Assembly (NCBI RefSeq): GCF_026210795.1
Contig: NC_089432.1
Location: 4,774,001 to 4,838,000 of the forward strand
Source of the DNA: Rhizophagus irregularis
Lineage: Eukaryota; Glomeromycota; Glomeromycetes; Glomerales; Glomeraceae
DNA length: 64,000 nt
Direction of reading: 5' to 3'
Below, piece after piece: positions 46,684-58,952 of this stretch. Position numbers and translations under genes: made by a program. The notes under the pieces were generated by a model. The model was not told the DNA's origin. It saw only the letters and a program-made list of their open reading frames with translations, and did no database searches. How positions within the stretch are numbered: position 1 is the first letter of the stretch; each line of letters begins with the position of its first letter.

Positions 46684-47205
46684 CGGAAAGGTTGATGAAA
46701 AATCATCATGGTGCATGATGATTTTTCACCATGTTGCTTGATGACTTTTCTATGGAAAGCCATCCTTGACAAAAGGTTGATATCCAGACATCATGTTGGA
46801 TAATGTCTAGACATCATGTTTGATATATGTAGGATGATGTTTGTACATCATTCAACATGATGCTCAAGCATCAACCGACATGATGTCTTAGACATCATGT
46901 TACCAAATATAGTAAATTTTATTTTGTGTAACTCATAAATATACTATATTTGGTAATTTGATCAGCATGATGTCTAGACATCATGTCGGTTGATGTCTTT
47001 CACATCATGTTGAATGATGTACAAACATCATCCTACATATATCAAACATGATGTCTAGACATACCATCATGATGTCTAAATATTATATTTCATGATGTTT
47101 GGACATCAACCTTTTGTCAAGGACGGCTTTCCATACTTTTCACCATGATTTATGATGACTTTTCACCATGTGACAAATAATTTTCATCATGTTTCCTAAT
47201 ACGGA
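46684..47205. mobile_element. Fold-back element rich in catgatgtctagacatcatg palindromes
   Basis: Arms of more than 200 bases around a centre near 46928 (ccaaatatagta against tactatatttgg). Both contain aaaggttgat, acatcatg, tgatgtttgtacatcatt and gaaagccatcc or complements. The outer ends, gaaaggttgatgaaaaatca against gaaacatgatgaaaattat (reverse complement of the right end), are similar. No coding frame. Many nested sub-palindromes. Confidence 0.75.
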
Positions 47206-47339
47206 ATTGTTCAATATCCAAAAATAGCTTACCATGCCACTGGTTTTTTATATTACAAATTTAATAAATTTTAAGATTTTCTTTTACAAATTTGGAAATT
47301 TACCGATCCTTTGGCATTTTTGCAATCACATTTACCGGT

Positions 47340-47880
47340 ATAAAACATTTTTTTGCCATCACATCTATGAATTTTTTTTTCAACTAATCTAAATTTTTTC
47401 GGTTCCTCTTTTTTATAATTTTCATTTTTTCAAATTTCCTTTTTTCTCTTTCAAAACACCTTTGTCTTTCTTTTCACCATTTAGATTTGGTTTTTTTTCC
47501 AAAACTGAAAAATTATTATTATTTTTTTTTATTAAAAGTCTTTTAAGACTTATATTATTTTTTTTTGGTCTTTTTTTTTAGACCATATTATTGAATTTTA
47601 TTTTTCGGTCTTTTTGGACCGAATTATTATTTATTTCAGAATTTTTTCGGTACTTTTTAAACCCGATTTCTTTCTTTATCCTTTTTCATTCCCCGTATTT
47701 TTTTCTTTTTCTTTTGAAATTTTTCTTTTTCAACCCGATTTTTCTCTTTATTCCTCCCCACAAATTTTTTTTTTCTTTTTTTCCGATTGACTTTTTTTCC
47801 AATCCGAAAATTTTTTCCCCTTTCCTTTTTCGGTTTGGCCTTTTTTCTTTCATACCGAATTTTTTTTCTGAATACATTCT
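47340..47880. repeat. Long pyrimidine-rich tract
   Basis: About 540 bases of T/C-rich sequence with recurring ttttcggtctttttggaccg words. ttcaccatttagatttgg and ttcaccatttaggtttgg stand near its two ends (about 47476 and 47881). The Phe-rich 134-codon frame here is a composition artefact. Confidence 0.6.
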
Positions 47881-49088
47881 TTCACCATTTAGGTTTGGAC
47901 CGGTGATTAGATCAATGTTGCGGCGACACCTTTATTCCCGATTCTTATTATTAATAATAGTATTATTTTTTTGTATCAAGCTCAATAATAAATAGACTGA
48001 CATAATTATTTATTTTTTGTAACAATAGATCGTTATAATTAATTTTTCTGGGAATTTTTTTTTCATATTAATTAGTAAGATATTTTTTTTTCTAGAGGAT
48101 AAAAAAAAAGATTTTTTTTGTAACAATGTAACAACAAACTACTTATACAAAATTGTTTTTGTAATGAATTTGTAAATTCCACAATACTGCAACATTTGTT
48201 TCGTGTAATAAATAAATTTTGTATTTAACAATAATATTTTATATATTGTATAACACTTGCACATGTTATTTATTCTAGGTCCAAGTGTTTCAGTATGGAA
48301 ACTTCAGAACGGTGAATTTCGAAACAGTAAATTTCGAAATGGTAAGTTTCGTAACGAAACAATGCGAAACAATTTTTTTTATTTTTTTTAATAAGAAATG
48401 TTATTTATTCTAATGTTTCTTTATTTTTGCTGGTTTATTTTGACTTGGTAACTTCAGAACGGTAGATTTCGAAAATGGATAAAATTCATAATGCGGGCCG
48501 AGATTCATAGTGCCGGTCAGACAATTTTGGCCTGAATTTCGTCTTTCAGCTAGAGTTTCGTTGAGTTTTGGTCTGGCCTAATTTTGGCCGGGATCAAAAA
48601 TATATTTGATCTAATCCTGGCCGAATTTTAATGCTGACTAGGATTGAGTTTTAACCGGTTATTAACCGGTTAAGACTTTTTGGACCGGTTCCAACCTCTA
48701 ATCCCGGGCATTTCTGTTTGTGGGTTTAACATTTGTAGTATAAACCAATTGAAAATAGGTAGATATTAATTAAATTTGTCTTTAAACAGTTTCTTGTATT
48801 TTACATGAAATGACAAAGAAATAGCATGATAAAATATTCTAAACATTTTCTATTTAAAGATTTCAGGATACACAACATTACGTGTAACATTTTTACTTTG
48901 ATTTCTTCTTATGCTAAGACTATATATTTATTACAATGTGCAAAAATTATTCTATTCTTTTTATAAATTCTGTAAAAGTAGTACTTGAATAACTAGGGCT
49001 AATTTTAATATGTTTTCCTAGTATTTTTAATTGAAAAAACTAAATAAATAAAATACAACCGAATTTGATTATGTCAAATAAATATTTA
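47881..49088. other. Intergenic with decayed element ends
   Basis: acttcagaacggtgaatttc and acttcagaacggtagatttc stand at about 48300 and 48451. Between 48480 and 48715 is a less AT-rich block of ggcc-, accggtt- and cccggg-containing words typical of old inverted-repeat element ends. No gene. Confidence 0.4.
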
Positions 49089-49575
49089 CTAACTAGTATT
49101 AATATTTAATTCGTCAATTTTTCGATTAATTTCTTGTCTACTACTAAAATATAAGGTCAATCATTGAATTTAGATTTTGTAAAGATAAACGAAAATATTT
49201 TTACCTTTCAGTATCTATTTTAAAATTAAGTTCTATTGAAACATAATCTGTATCCAAAGATTTAGTTATTAGTATTTTGAATTTACTTATCTATTTTATT
49301 TTTACATACCTTTTAAAAGAATATTTAGACGAGCAATTAGAAATAATAGATTTTAATGATCTACTTATATAAATAGCACTTGGATGAGGGTTTTCACTAA
49401 ACTCGGGACAAAGTTTCTTTAATTGTACTAATTCTTTCCTTTTTTTTCAGCTTGATTAAATTGTTCTATATCTTTATTTCTATATATACCATCTACCAAA
49501 GGTTTTGCGAATTTCTGTCATTGTAGATCTTTTTTTGGAATCAGGACTTTTCATTAAATTAGCAAAGCACTCTGG
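49089..49575 (-). pseudogene. Kinase C-terminal tail fragment, frameshifted
   Basis: Pieces in order on the minus strand: PECFANLMKSPDSKKRSTMT-EIRKTFGRW, a frame change, RNKDIEQFNQAEKK, another frame change, KRKELVQLKKLCPEFSE-NPHPSAIYISRSLKSIIS, then after introns DYVSIELNFKIDTE and QEINRKIDELNINTS before TAG. This matches the end of the kinase fold (SPDSKKRS in place of DPKKRP) and the usual linker after it in this fungal family. The catalytic core is absent; upstream sequence is unrelated AT-rich DNA. A truncated, dead copy. Confidence 0.65.
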
Positions 49576-50058
49576 TGTGAACAAGATTTTAAAATAGTCA
49601 GTTATTATGTTATAGGAATTTAATCTCCATTATTTATTGTATATTAACAAACATTATATTCCATATATTAACATAAAAATATTGCTCTATTATTCTTCGA
49701 TTATTTCAATATCAGCGACTCGTGAATTCACTGCTGATTTGACTTTCTGTGCGATAAAATATACCGTAATAGTGTATTCAAATGTAAGGTTTAATTTTCT
49801 TTTCCTGAATAAATAATGTGAAGGGTATAAAGAGTGACTAGTTGTGAAGCATCATATTTCATAAATATTTATTGATATCAATTTATATGTAATCTTACTC
49901 CAGCCACCAAGGTGTTGTATGAAAAAGTGATAACGTCATGATAGACGCAGCAAAAGCAGTGCCTTTGCATTACTTTATAAATAATTAAGTTGAAATTTTA
50001 TGATATAAATATTTACAGTTTAAAGTAATCTATTACAGAGAATATTTATTTATTTAAA
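49576..50058. other. Intergenic, no gene seen
   Basis: AT-rich spacer between two minus-strand pseudogenes. Where the lost kinase core would lie, no kinase motif is visible. Confidence 0.4.
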
Positions 50059-51645
50059 TTAAATTAAATTATAGGTAATCGGAGTACATTCATGATAAAT
50101 ACTAGAAGAATATATTAATGATACTCCTCTTGCCCTAATTTGATCCAATAATTTTGTTTCTTCATCATTCAACACTCTTTCTAACTTTCCCATACCAAAG
50201 AATTTTAAACTATTATTTTCTTTTTTAATATAATTCAAAATTATTTTAAGATACTCTGAATGAATATTAATATTTAAACTAATCGTTTCAAAATGATGAG
50301 GAAGATTTTCAAAAAATGCTTCAAGTAGAAAAGTATGTTTAAATCCAAAAATAGTATATTGAAAATCAGAAAAAACTGAATAGAAATTTCCTTAACATCA
50401 AAAAATTTTAAATTTTTGGCAAAATTTCCCATCATTTCATCACTTGTAAAATTTCTAATTATATAAAGAAACAAATTACTAATTCTTAAATTTTTAAAAT
50501 AAGGAATTAATGAAAAAACAATCTCTGGATCAATTGTTATTTTTAAATTATTAAGGTTTAAACAATATAATGATAAATACTCAATAATAAGAATTGTTAA
50601 ATCACCATGAAAATATAATTTTTGTAATGATTCACCTAAATATTTGATTATTGAAGATGTAACTTTATCATTCCAAATGTTGCTCTTAATTGTTAACTCT
50701 TTTAGTTTAAATGATGCAAAATTTAAAATCCTACATTGATCAATTGATAATCCATCACAATTATAAAAATTTAAGTATTTAAATTATATAAAATTATTAA
50801 ATTCTCAAAAGAAATATCACGAAAGCTAATAGCTACAAATTCAATATAAACTAAAGAATGTTTTTGAAATTCTAATGATGAAAATATATAACTTAATAAA
50901 GAATAACGTATAAATATTTTAAATGCTTCAAGTTTATTTTGCTTTTGAATTATTGTGCTAATGATTTTTTTAATTCTTATGGGAATTTGACTCCCTTTTG
51001 AAAATTCCAATTTTCTCAAATTTAAACAATTATTCGTTATACTTTTTAAAAGTACTTCTCCTTTGTTTGGTTTTAAGTTTATATCACATAAACTTAATGA
51101 TTTTAAATTTGAAAAATTTTGTGGAATACTTTTTATATTATAATCTTGATAATCGCATTGGAATGAAATAATAGATTGTTTAATATTAATGCTTTTACGT
51201 AAATTTGATTGATGAAATGTTAAAATAAATTCTCTAACAATTCCATGATCTTCCTTTATATTTAAATATTCCCAAAACCAAAAAAAATTATTCGGTTTAT
51301 TACCAAATAATCGTAATATTCTATATATTTTGAATATTCAAATAATGGTTTATTTATTATATCATTAATATTAACGTCATTAATATTAATATTATATTGA
51401 TTTAATTGATTTTTAAATCGTAAAATTTCTGCTTTATTAAAACATAAAATAAAAGTAAAGATTATTTTGGATTTTTTATTATATTCATATGATAGTTGAT
51501 TAAAAGGATTTTTGTAAAGTAAAGGAACCGTTTCTCTGCACCATAATCGATTAACCAATAAACAATTAAATAAAGTTGAACGATCATCTTGAAGGTATTT
51601 TAATATACAGTAAATACAATCATCTGATAGATAGGGTGAACTCAT
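50059..51645 (-). pseudogene. F-box/LRR-type protein gene with three frameshifts
   Basis: Starts MSSPYLSDDCIYCILKYLQD and continues TLFNCLLVNRLWCRETVP, a typical F-box (residues about 4-45), the part that would bind Skp1 in an SCF ubiquitin ligase. The rest is a Leu/Ile/Asn-rich repeat region (NFSNLKSLSLCDINLKP, CLNLRKLEFSKGSQIPIRI, SLQKLYFHGDLTILIIEYL) as in LRR-like substrate-binding arms, ending IYHECTPITYNLI before TAA. Reading it whole needs frame changes near 51325, 50775 and 50373. The last lies at a run of six A. The total would be about 525 residues, a normal length. Either a young pseudogene or an intact gene with homopolymer sequencing errors. Confidence 0.75.
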
Positions 51646-52174
51646 TTTCGTAAAAGTATTTCTTTATCTGATATATCGAAAAATTTCTTTCCATTTATAT
51701 ATAGACATTAAAACAATATTATATTTAAATTTGATTATTTGAATTGTGATCGCAGCATAGTCACGCAATGTCAAGGTAGAGTATTTATCGATCACATTTC
51801 ATTTTTGTTGACCACATGAACCCAACATATTATAATAATATGCCACGTAAATTTGTCTAACCGTCCTTATCTATTTTAGGTTCGGTTCCGGACACCAAAC
51901 GGAACACTGCGGGTAAGAGCGTCAATTTGTTTTTAATTTTTATTTTATTTGATTTATTACTAAAATTCGAAGTATTATTCTTCTCAACATCATGATAATA
52001 TTATTTCAAATACAGTATTATGTAAGCATAATAACATTGATTATACTTTCTGCTAAAAAATTTCCCTTCCGTTCTTTTTCTTTCAAGGCAAATTAACTGC
52101 TTAATTAACCAAAGAAGTATTGTTAAAAAAAAACTAAATTTATGTGGAAACGGAGAATAATAATGAAATTTTAT
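51646..52174. other. Intergenic, no gene seen
   Basis: 5' region of the F-box gene. A GC-richer scrap (ggttcggttccggacaccaa) at about 51880-51899 resembles an element end but has no partner that I can see. Confidence 0.4.
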
Positions 52175-52432
52175 GAAATGAGGTAGAGGATAAAATTAAA
52201 GGAAATTTAGCGAAAATACAGTATGTGTAGAAAATAGTTCTTATTGAAATTTTTTAATGAAAGAGAGAAGCCAGATGAAATTTCACACAAAATACATGCG
52301 AAAGTGAAAATTAATGCGAAAATGAGGTAAGAAAAATGGAATGATATTAAACGAAATTTATTGAAAAATAATTCTAACTGAAATTTTTCTAATGAAAAAA
52401 AAAGAAAAAGGTAGTGAAACTGGATGAAATTT
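52175..52432. repeat. Diverged tandem duplication, about 110-140 bp
   Basis: aaatgaggta...attaaa(c/g)gaaattta...ctga/ttgaaatttttctaatga...tggatgaaattt occurs twice (about 52175-52282 and 52319-52432). Confidence 0.6.
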
Positions 52433-52938
52433 AATAATAAAATGAGGAACAACGAAATTTAACTTAAAAACACATAATATATAGACATACAGAGGTCAGC
52501 GCCAGCTTATTATTATGAAGAACAATGATGGCAAACGCAAAAACGTGACAAATTTTTTGCCCAATTTTATTATTTAAAATTATTTATTTATTACTAGATG
52601 CTAACGAACTATATTTAATTTTGTAGATATATTAATAATTAAATAGGACTAATAATGAAATTATGGTTTTGATGTATATGCGAAGTGTATATGTGGTCAC
52701 CGATTTCTGGATAGCATAAATAATCTATATAGTATAATAAGTCAAAAAAAAAAAATTGTTAAATTGATTCCAAACCTTCGTGAATCATATCCTACAAACT
52801 CTTTATATTTAATTTACCCATATAGAATGACATCTTATTTCTTTTAATCTACAAATCAGTAATACTAAATATAACATACTTCTAATATACTAGTATAACG
52901 AATTAACAATTGAAACACATTTTATAATTTTAATAATA
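52433..52938. other. 3' flank of K4
   Basis: AT-rich; nothing supported. It lacks a clear copy of the gtagttctagaacgacat motif seen beyond the K5 and K6 stops. Confidence 0.4.
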
Positions 52939-55231
52939 TTATTGATTATTTTGAAGTACTTCTAACTTATTTTGTGCATATTGATAACCTTGTTTAGCAG
53001 ATTTTTCATACCAATAAATCGCTTTAACTATATCTTTTGTAATCCCTTTACCTTCTTCATATATCCTAGCAAGATTATATTGTGCTGTCACATATCCTAA
53101 ATTTGCTGATTTTTGATATAATTTAAACGCCTTTTGTGTATCAATTTTAGTTCCAATACCTATTTCATAACAATATCCTAATAAATTTATTCCACGTGGG
53201 TATCCTCCTTCAGCCGATTTTTTGAAAAATTCAAAAGCTTTATTATAATCTTTTTCAACATCATTTCCATTTTTATAACAATTACCAAGATAATACATAG
53301 CCATTATATTTCCATTATTAGCAGCTTTTTCATACCAATAAAAAGCTTTTTTTGAATCTTTTTTAACAGCTATTCCGTTTATATAAAAATAACCAATATC
53401 TAATTGACCATGTGTGAAATTATTATTGGCTGATTTTTCATAATATTCAAAAGCTAATTTATCATTTTTTGTAGTTCCTCTTCCATAATAATAACAACTA
53501 CCAGCAAAGTATTGTGCAAATTCATGATTTTTTTCTGATGCATCAAGAAGTAAATTAAATGCTTTCTCCATATTTTTACTTGTTCCAATTCCATAAAAAT
53601 TAAAATATCCAAGTAAAAAAATAGAATTTGAATTATTTTGATTACTTATTAACCAATTGTAAATTTCTTGTGAATTAATATTTTGATCATTAAAATATTC
53701 CATAGCTTTCTGCTTTAGAAACTGCCATTTAATTCTTTTATTTGCTAATTTAATTAAATAATCATTTATTTCATCAACTATTATATCAAAACCTTTTTCA
53801 AATGAAGCTTTCTCTCGTTCATTTGATACTGCTATAGGATCAGTTTCTATTATATTTATTTTGTTGAAATAATGAATTAGTTTTGATAATTCTCCTTGCG
53901 ATTCTTGATTGGTTGGGAATTGTTGATCTATTATTCCGTTCAACAAATCAATTACTTGATATATGGTTGGTCGATTATCTTGTTTACAATCCCAACATTC
54001 TAAAAAAATGCAGGAAACATGATTTAAGATTAATTAAATAATATTAAAATTAAATTTAAATTTAAAATATTACTTACTAGTATAAATTGTTACATATTCT
54101 TCAGGTGTGTCAGGAACAATAGTTTCTCTAAGACCATTTGAAATTTCCAAAATTAAACTAACATTATGTCGATCGTCTTCAGCATAAAAAGGTGGTCGCC
54201 CACTTGATATTTCCCATAATAATATTCCAAAACTGTAAACATCACTTTTTTCATTTAATGAATACATTTGCGTTGTTTGATTATTATCATTTCTTTGTCC
54301 GTTAAAGGTTTTTGGATCAACATAAGGAACCATCTCAAATAATTTGGATTGACAATTAGATGATGTTCTAATTCTTTTTGATAATCCAAAATCCGCCAAT
54401 TTGATCTTGTTTTGATGAACTAATACATTGCCAGAATGCTATTAAAAATGAATAAAATTAAATATATTAAAAATTAAGTAAATACAAATATAATATTATC
54501 AACAACAATGATTAAATGATAATAAATAAATTACCAGATCATGATGGACAATTCCCTCATTATGCAAGCATGATACAGCGCTAGCTAACTGGAATGCCAT
54601 AATGTATTTATCATTCCAAGTAAGCTTATCAAAGTTATTCTTCAAATAGTCTCGAAGATTACCACCGTCTGCACATTCCATTACCAGCATATAATTATAA
54701 TTATCATGATTTTCTAAAAGAAAATTTATATATATATATACATTGTTAGAAATGCATTTTTATGAGTAAAATTGAATATATTACATTTAAAATTTTTATA
54801 ATACCTGATTCGAATTTTGTTATTCCATGACAATACATAATATTATCACGAAGATCATTTAAACGTTGAATTTTTAACTAAATAAATAAATTTAAAATTT
54901 TGAAATAAATATACTAATAGACTAATAAAGACCGAAAAGACCGAAAAGACCGAAAAAAAAAAATTATTGTACACTAAATTACCTCACGAATAATTTCTTT
55001 CAGAGTGATATTGTTAAAATTAAAAAAAGATTTTATTGCAAATTGTTTTTCTAAATTTTTATCATAATTTGCACGGTATACTTTTCCAATACTTCCAACA
55101 CTAATTTGTTGAAAGTTACTAAATTTTTTGTATTCGTAAAATTTTAAATGTTTTTTAAAGATAGCTTCTTCAATCCAGTTAATAGATTCACTCGTATTTT
55201 CGGTATCTTGCATTTCGATATTGTCAGACAT
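52939..55231 (-). CDS. K4: kinase-Sel1 repeat fusion, about 640 aa, HHD variant
   Basis: Exons: 55231-54983, 54877-54805, 54713-54535, 54438-54078 and 53999-52939, the same five-exon plan and phases as K1. The kinase domain spans about residues 40-310. The glycine loop is altered (SVGSIGKV, first Gly replaced by Ser), AIK Lys is at 67, the catalytic motif reads HHDL (164-167) instead of HRDL, then HSGN, DFG (183-185), and CWDCKQDNRPT. The Asp, Asn and DFG are kept, so activity is possible but doubtful. No Ser-rich repeat follows. About six Sel1-like repeats fill the C-terminal 220 residues (YGIGTSKNMEKAF, YGRGTTKNDKLAF, IGIGTKIDTQKAF and so on). First member of the tandem array; more diverged than K5 and K6. 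Confidence 0.85.
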
Positions 55232-55373
55232 AATGAATAATAATTTATTTGTAAGAAAAAGTATTAAAAATTTTAGAATTGAAATGTCTAGTTGAAAATT
55301 TTATTGTGTAAACTGCTTACGCAATATATTCTCCGCCCATAGTTACACAACGCCCATTAGCATCATTAAACGC

Positions 55374-55393
55374 AGTCACACAGTACTACAGTT
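55374..55393 (-). promoter_or_regulatory. Upstream motif of K4
   Basis: cagtcacacagtactacagt, about 145 bases before the ATG, in the same relative place as in K5 and K6. Preceded by gttacacaacgcccattagc, which is shared with K5 and, loosely, with K6. Confidence 0.35.
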
Positions 55394-55892
55394 AATAACA
55401 CATTCCGAAAATAATAATAATATAGTAATTTCCATATACTATATATATTGTCTCATTTTGCCGATCAATTAGCACAAATTAATATTTTAAAAAATAGTAC
55501 TATCAATTATTTTAAGTCAATCCCAACGACGAGACTGTAACCCAAGGTCACGGTACTTCATATTTGTTTCCCGCAGCTACTAACAATATAGAAAAATATA
55601 TATACTGTATATTGCAAATCGGCAAATCATTATTTTCTTTCACTTCGGCGAAATGATTCCAAATTATCACAAGTCTTGTAGTTCTAGAACGACATTAGTA
55701 AAAATATATACATTCAGTTAATAATAAAAATATACTCGTTAAAGAATAATTATCATTAAAATTTTAATAAGTCTTTTATTTGTAAATTAAAAAAAGTAAA
55801 TAATAATAAATACATGTATATCAAATTAAAAAAAAAATATATAATGCAGTATAGCAAATTTAATTGATTTAAATATCAAGAATCGAAAGAAT

Positions 55893-58222
55893 TTAAGAAT
55901 TTAATAATTTTTCTAATTTATATTTCGCATCTTGATACCCTTGTTTGGAAGATTTACCATACCAATAAATCGCTTTATCTATATCTTTTATAATTCCATC
56001 CCCATGTTTATACATATTACCGAGATTATACTGTGCTACCATACTTCCTAAATTTGCTGAATTTTGATATAATTCAAATGATTTTTGTTTGTCAATTTTA
56101 GTTCCAATACCTTTATGATAACAATATCCTAACATTGTTATTCCATTTGAATATGAATATTCTCCTTCAGTTGATTTCTTGAACATTTTAAAAGCTTTAT
56201 TATAATCTTTTTCAACACCATCTCCCCTTAAATAACATCCACCTAAATTATGCATAGCTATTATATTTCCATTATTTGAAGCTTTTTTGTACCAATAAAG
56301 AGCTTTTTTTAAATCTTTTTCAATGCCTATTCCATATTTATAACAATAACCAGTATCTAATTGTCCATTTGTAAAATTTTTATTAGCAGATTTTTTATAA
56401 TATTCAAAAGCTAATTGATCGTTTTTTATGGTTCCATTTCCATGTCTATAACAATTTCCAACAAAATATCTTGCGAATATATGATTTTTTGATGCATCAA
56501 CAAATAAATTAAATGCTTTTTTATAATCACGTTTTACACCAATTCCATAAAAATTAAAATAGCCAAATAAAAAAATAGAATTTGAATTGTTTTGATTATT
56601 CAATAACCAATTATACATTTCTTGCAAATCAATATTGTAATTAACAAAATAATCAATAATTTGTCGCTTTAACATCTGCCATTCAATTCCTCTATTTACA
56701 AGTTTAATAATATAATCATTTACTTCATCTATTATGTCAAAACCTTTTTCAAATAAAACTTTTTCTCGTTCATTTGATAATATTGTAGGATCAATTTCTT
56801 GTATATTTATTTTATTAAAGTTTTGAATAAATTGAGATATTTCTCTTTGTGATTCTAGATTCTCATTAAGTTCTTGCTTGCTTGAGAATTGAGTATTTTG
56901 TGTTACAACTGTATTTGAAATGATTTCTTTCAACCAATTAACTACTTGATATATAGTTGGTCGATTATCTGGCTCATTATCCCAACATTCTAAATAAAAA
57001 TAAATAAATTTATAATTAACTAAATAATATTCAAATTGTCATTAAATTTAAAATTTTACTTACTAGTATAAATTTTTATGTAATCTTCAGGTGTGTCAGG
57101 AACAATAGTTTCTCTAAGACCATTTGAAATTTCCAAAATTAAACTAACATTATGTCGATCGTCTTCAGCATAAAAAGGAGGTCGCCCACTTGATATTTCC
57201 CATAATAATACTCCAACACTGTAAGCGTCACTTTTTTCATTTAATAAATACATTTGCGTTGTTTGATTATTATCATTTCTTTGTCCGTTTACTCCGTTAA
57301 AGGTTTTTGGATCAACATAAGGAACCATCTCAAATAATTTGGATTGACAATTAGATGATGTTCTAATTCTTTTTGATAATCCAAAATCTGCCAACTTGAT
57401 CTTGTTTTGATGAACTAATATATTGCCAGAATGCTATTAAAAAGGAATAAAATTGAATATATTAAAAATTAAGTAAATACAAATATAATATTATCAACAA
57501 CAATGATTAAATAATAATAAATAAATTACCAGATCATGATGGACAATTCCCTCATTATGCAAGCATGATACGGCGCTAGCTAACTGGAATGCCATAAGGC
57601 ATTTATCATTCCAAGTAAGCTTATCAAAGTTATTCTTCAAATAGTCTCGAAGATTACCACCGTCTGCACATTCCATTACCAACATATAATTATAATTATC
57701 ATAATTTTCTGAAAGAAAAAGTTACATATATTTATATATTATTAGAAATGCATTTTTATGAGTAAAATTCAATATATTGCATTTAAAATTTTTATAATAC
57801 CTGATTCGAATTTTGTTATTCCATAACAATACATAATATTATCACGAAGATCATTTACACGTTGGATTTTTAACTAAATAAATAAATTCAAAATTTTGAA
57901 ATAAATATACTAATAGACTAATAAAGACCGAAAAGACCGAATAAAAAAAAAAAATTATTGTACACTAAATTACCTCACGAATAATTTCTTTCAGAGTGAT
58001 ATTGTTAAAATTAAAAAAAGATTTTATTGCAAATTGTTTTTCTAAATTTTTATCATAATTTGCACGGTATACTTTTCCAATACTTCCAACACTAATTTGT
58101 TGAAAGTTACTAAATTTTTTGTATTCGTAAAATTTTAAATGTTTTTTAAAGATAGCTTCTTCAATCCAGTTAATAGATTCACTCATATTTTCGGTATCTT
58201 GCTTTTCGATATTGTCAGACAT
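55893..58222 (-). CDS. K5: kinase-Sel1 repeat fusion, about 655 aa, HHD variant
   Basis: Exons: 58222-57974, 57873-57801, 57708-57530, 57433-57064 and 56989-55893. The kinase part is almost the same as K4 (SVGSIGKV loop, HHDL at 164-167, DFG intact), with three extra residues (GVN) in the activation region. The Sel1 part, linker and 3' flank are instead nearly identical to K6. K5 therefore looks like a mosaic of a K4-like front and a K6-like back, pointing to gene conversion or unequal exchange. About six Sel1-like repeats (YGIGVKRDYKKAF, RHGNGTIKNDQLAF, KHGDGIIKDIDKAI). No signal peptide or membrane segment. Likely a cytosolic signalling scaffold, with catalytic activity uncertain. Confidence 0.85.
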
Positions 58223-58375
58223 AATGAATAATAATTTATTTAATTTATTTGCAAAAAAAAAGTATTAAAAATTTTAGAATTGAGTTGAAAATTTTATTGT
58301 GTAAACGACTTACGCAATATATTCTCCGGTCATAGTTACACAACGCCCATTAGCATCACCGAAAATCATTAAACG

Positions 58376-58395
58376 CAGTCACACAGTACTACAGT
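58376..58395 (-). promoter_or_regulatory. Upstream motif of K5
   Basis: cagtcacacagtactacagt, about 155 bases before the ATG, identical to the K4 copy. Confidence 0.35.
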
Positions 58396-58952
58396 CAATA
58401 ACACATTCTGACAATAATAACAATAATAAAGTAATTTCCATTTACTATATATATTTTCTCATTTTTTAACCACTACGTATGTATATTATGACTTTTTGCC
58501 AAACTAAAGGGGATTAGAACTATGCCGATCAATTAGCTGGTGCACAAATTAAAATTTTAAAAAATAGTACTATCAATTAATCCCAACAACGAGACTGTAA
58601 CCCAAGGTCACGGTACTTCATATTTATTTCCCGCAGCTACTAACAAAATAGGAAAATATATATACTGTATATCGCAAATCGGCAAATCATTATTTTCTTT
58701 CACTTCGGCGAAATGATTCCAAATTATCACAAGTCTTGTAGTTCTAGAACGACATTAGTAAAAATATATACATTCAGTTAATAATAAAAATATACTCGTT
58801 AAAGAATAATTATCATTAAAATTTTAATAAGTCTTTTATTTGTAAATTAAAAAAAATAAATAATAATAAATACATGTATATCAAATTTAAAAAAAAAAAT
58901 ATAATGCAGTATAGCAAATTTAATTGATTTAAATATCAAGAATCGAAAGAAT

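Noticed and set aside
47591-47995. 134-codon Phe-rich frame
   Set aside because: A direct translation of a pyrimidine tract.
52207-52452. 81-codon minus-strand frame
   Set aside because: Low-complexity Phe/Leu sequence over a diverged tandem duplication.
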